This document shows positions 62,442 to 64,000 of a stretch of 64,000 bases of DNA, in pieces. A program made the translations under genes and the position numbers. Position 1 is the stretch's first letter; every line of letters begins with the position of its first letter. The notes beneath the pieces were generated by a model, which worked only from the letters and a program-made list of their open reading frames with translations, had not been told where the DNA came from and did not search any database. The DNA comes from JAYRZB01 sp041916675 (GTDB lineage Bacteria; Pseudomonadota; Alphaproteobacteria; Rhizobiales; Devosiaceae). The stretch spans positions 248,001-312,000 of the forward strand of contig JAYRZB010000001.1 of assembly GCA_041916675.1 (NCBI GenBank). The letters run 5' to 3'.

Positions 62442-63371
62442 ATGACGACACTTTTGCTTGCAGAGCACAACAATTCGACCCTGTCGGCGGAAACCGCAAA
62501 GGCGGTGACGGCGGCGGTGAGAATCGGCGCGCCGGTGCATGTGCTGGTGGCCGGGCACAATGCCAGGGCGGCAGCGGAAGCCGCGGCAGGCCTGGCAGGG
62601 GTTGGCAAGGTTTTGCTGGCCGAGGGCGCGGCGTTTGAGCACCAATTGGCCGAGCCACTGGCGGCGCTGATTGTTTCGCTGGCCGGTGGCTATGACGTGA
62701 TCGCAGCCGCATCGACCAGCACCGGCAAGAATGTGATGCCGCGCGTGGCGGCCCTGCTGGACGTGATGCAGGTTTCGGACGCACTCGAAGTTGTGGGGCC
62801 CAAGACATTCAAGCGCCCGATCTATGCCGGCAATGCCATCCAGACGGTGGAATCGAGTGATGCCAAGGTGGTGCTGACCATCCGCACGCCCTCGTTCGAG
62901 GCGGCGGCGGGCGGTGGTTCGGCAGCAATCGAAGCCATCGCCCTGCCCGCACTTTCGGGCGGCAGCGCGCATGTGGATTATCTCAAGACCGAATCCGACC
63001 GGCCAGAGCTCTCCTCGGCGCGGATCGTGGTGTCGGGCGGGCGGGCCTTTGGCAGCAAGGAGCGCTTTGACGAGGTGCTGAACCCATTTGCGCAGGCGCT
63101 GGGGGCGGCGGTTGGCGCGTCGCGCGCGGCAGTGGACGCCGGATATGCGGCCAATGACATGCAGGTGGGCCAGACCGGCAAGGTGGTGGCGCCCGATGTC
63201 TATTTTGCACTCGGGATTTCCGGGGCGATCCAGCATCTGGCCGGGATCAAGGATGCCAAGGTGATCGTGGCGATCAACAAGGACCCGGATGCCCCGATAT
63301 TCGGGGCGGCTGACTATGGGCTGGTGGCCGATGTCTTCGAGGCCGTGCCCGAGATGACCCGCAAACTCTAG
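62442..63371 (+). CDS. etfA: Electron transfer flavoprotein subunit alpha
   Basis: The FAD-binding ETF subunit, 309 residues. The N-terminal domain starts TLLLAEHNNSTLSAETAKAV. The C-terminal FAD domain has IVVSGGRAFGSKERF near 205, LGAAVGASRAAVDAGYA, QVGQTGKVVAPDVYFALGIS and the closing INKDPDAPIFGAADYGLVAD. ATG at 62442 with GGGGA upstream is preferred over a start overlapping etfB. It ends the operon-like run of plus-strand genes. Confidence 0.95.
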   Translation: MTTLLLAEHNNSTLSAETAKAVTAAVRIGAPVHVLVAGHNARAAAEAAAGLAGVGKVLLAEGAAFEHQLAEPLAALIVSLAGGYDVIAAASTSTGKNVMPRVAALLDVMQVSDALEVVGPKTFKRPIYAGNAIQTVESSDAKVVLTIRTPSFEAAAGGGSAAIEAIALPALSGGSAHVDYLKTESDRPELSSARIVVSGGRAFGSKERFDEVLNPFAQALGAAVGASRAAVDAGYAANDMQVGQTGKVVAPDVYFALGISGAIQHLAGIKDAKVIVAINKDPDAPIFGAADYGLVADVFEAVPEMTRKL

Positions 63372-63378
63372 GCCATTG

Positions 63379-63408
63379 ACCGGCGCCCGAGGGCGCCGGT
63401 TCTGTTTC
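63379..63408 (+). terminator. Rho-independent terminator of etfBA
   Basis: ACCGGCGC pairs perfectly with GCGCCGGT around CCGAGG, 7 nt past the etfA stop, followed by TCTGTTTC. It also faces the convergent GH38 gene. Confidence 0.7.
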
Positions 63409-64000
63409 AGGCCCGCGTCAATCGCCAGGTGCGAACCTCGAACGGGGCCAGGCCGTGGCTGGAGCTGCGGGTGATGGGCTCTTCGAGGAGATTGAGCGGG
63501 CCCGAGACGTTCCATCCGCTGGCGCTGAGTTCGTAGGGGCCACGGGCCCCCTGCGGTTCGTAGACGCGCAGGATCAGCCCGGTGCCATCCTCCGCGACCT
63601 TGAAGCCGGATAGCGCGGCCACCGTGCCGCCCTGGGCGAGGGTGGAATAGGTGCCGGTGGCAAGGCCGGATGCCGGAGTGAAAACCAGCGGCTGGTTGAG
63701 ATCCTCAGCTTCCTCGCGCACACCGCCGGTCGACCAGTCGCCGGCATGGGGCATCAGCGCATAGGCAAAACTCTGCTCGCCCTCGTCGGCCAGCGGATCG
63801 GGATAGACCGGGCTGCGCACCAGGCTGAGGCCCAGCACATTGCCGCGCACCGAGTGCCCATATTTGGCGTTGTTGAGAATGGCAAGGCCAAAACCGGGCT
63901 CGGACAGGTCGGCAAAGCGATGGGCCGCCACTTCGAAGCGGGCCTGATCCCACGAGGTATTTTCGTGGGTGGGGCGACGGATGACGCCGTGGGCGCATTC
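63407..64000 (-). CDS. Alpha-mannosidase GH38, C-terminal part (cut by window edge)
   Basis: The last 197 residues of a protein that continues past the window. GVIRRPTHENTSWDQARFEV, GFGLAILNNAKYGHSVRGN and LGLSLVRSPVYPDPLADEGE followed by FAYALMPHAGDW are the signature of the C-terminal beta-sandwich of GH38 alpha-mannosidases. The catalytic N-terminal domain is not in the window, so activity cannot be judged. The enzyme would release alpha-mannose from glycans or mannosides. Confidence 0.9.
   Translation of the reverse strand, partial: ECAHGVIRRPTHENTSWDQARFEVAAHRFADLSEPGFGLAILNNAKYGHSVRGNVLGLSLVRSPVYPDPLADEGEQSFAYALMPHAGDWSTGGVREEAEDLNQPLVFTPASGLATGTYSTLAQGGTVAALSGFKVAEDGTGLILRVYEPQGARGPYELSASGWNVSGPLNLLEEPITRSSSHGLAPFEVRTWRLTRA

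Noticed and set aside
60397..62808. 803-codon open frame on the minus strand across the kinase and etfB
   Set aside because: It is antisense to well-supported genes with intact motifs. Long antisense frames are expected in GC-rich DNA, and the translation is Arg/His/Pro-rich with no domain.
61713..63515. 600-codon open frame on the minus strand across etfBA
   Set aside because: It is a shadow of etfB and etfA, which carry complete family motifs on the plus strand.

Overview
The window looks like a chromosomal segment of an alphaproteobacterium of the order Hyphomicrobiales, plausibly a Devosia-like organism. This is inferred from gene content: a PopZ (DUF2497) gene between valS and tolC/pcm, an Aap-type general amino-acid ABC transporter, the NdufS4-like complex I subunit beside tRNA-Pro, the paired cold-shock/DUF192 genes, DUF1127 proteins and a GT90 glycosyltransferase. 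There is no rRNA gene, so the genus is a guess. The DNA is uniformly GC-rich and densely coding. I see no transposase, integrase, phage gene, CRISPR array or plasmid function.

Layout. 1-7.4 kb (minus strand): valS, popZ, a small four-helix membrane protein, a tolC-type outer-membrane channel, an isoaspartate methyltransferase-like gene and a MarR regulator. 7.7-13 kb: tRNA-Cys, a BenE-type transporter overlapping a MobA-like nucleotidyltransferase, tRNA-Asn, a GGDEF-EAL protein, and two small genes. 13-20 kb: sulfate activation (cysD, cysNC), divergent photolyase, then cysK and cardiolipin synthase. 20-26 kb: the aapJQMP transporter plus a second, divergent binding protein. 26-29.4 kb: cystathionine beta-lyase, PAP2 phosphatase, tRNA-Pro, NdufS4-like and TraB/GumN genes.

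29.4-39.2 kb is a sugar or glycoside uptake and catabolism operon: binding protein, two permeases, ATPase, two TIM-barrel isomerase/epimerases and two Gfo/Idh/MocA oxidoreductases. A divergent LacI regulator faces it across two operator-like palindromes. The gene set fits pathways running through 3-keto-sugar intermediates. 39.2-45.3 kb holds tRNA-Arg, an ArsR-type regulator with a basic tail, two DUF1127 proteins, hemolysin III, DUF192, a double cold-shock protein, glyoxalase I, an M15 peptidase lipoprotein, two tRNA-Glu genes and the GT90 gene.

45.3-50 kb is a lysine-degradation cassette: saccharopine/lysine-6-dehydrogenase family, 2-oxoadipate dioxygenase/decarboxylase (HglS) and an ALDH7-type dehydrogenase, with a divergent Lrp/AsnC regulator. 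50-52.8 kb has a membrane PAS-GGDEF protein and a DHFR-like reductase. 52.8-58 kb is a branched-chain-amino-acid/amide type ABC transporter. 58.2-63.4 kb (plus strand) has a lone receiver protein, a small two-helix membrane protein, a CbrA-like kinase with a sodium:solute-symporter sensor domain, and etfBA. The window ends inside a GH38 alpha-mannosidase gene.

Taken together the segment is oriented to scavenging: three full ABC importers, catabolic enzymes for sugars and lysine, and a CbrA-like nutrient sensor. No single locus is an unmistakably new system. The best candidates for a second look are the 3-keto-sugar type operon with its tandem LacI operators, the lysine-to-hydroxyglutarate cassette, the CbrX-CbrA-like arrangement, the divergent second Aap binding protein, and the stem-loops placed right after each binding-protein gene.
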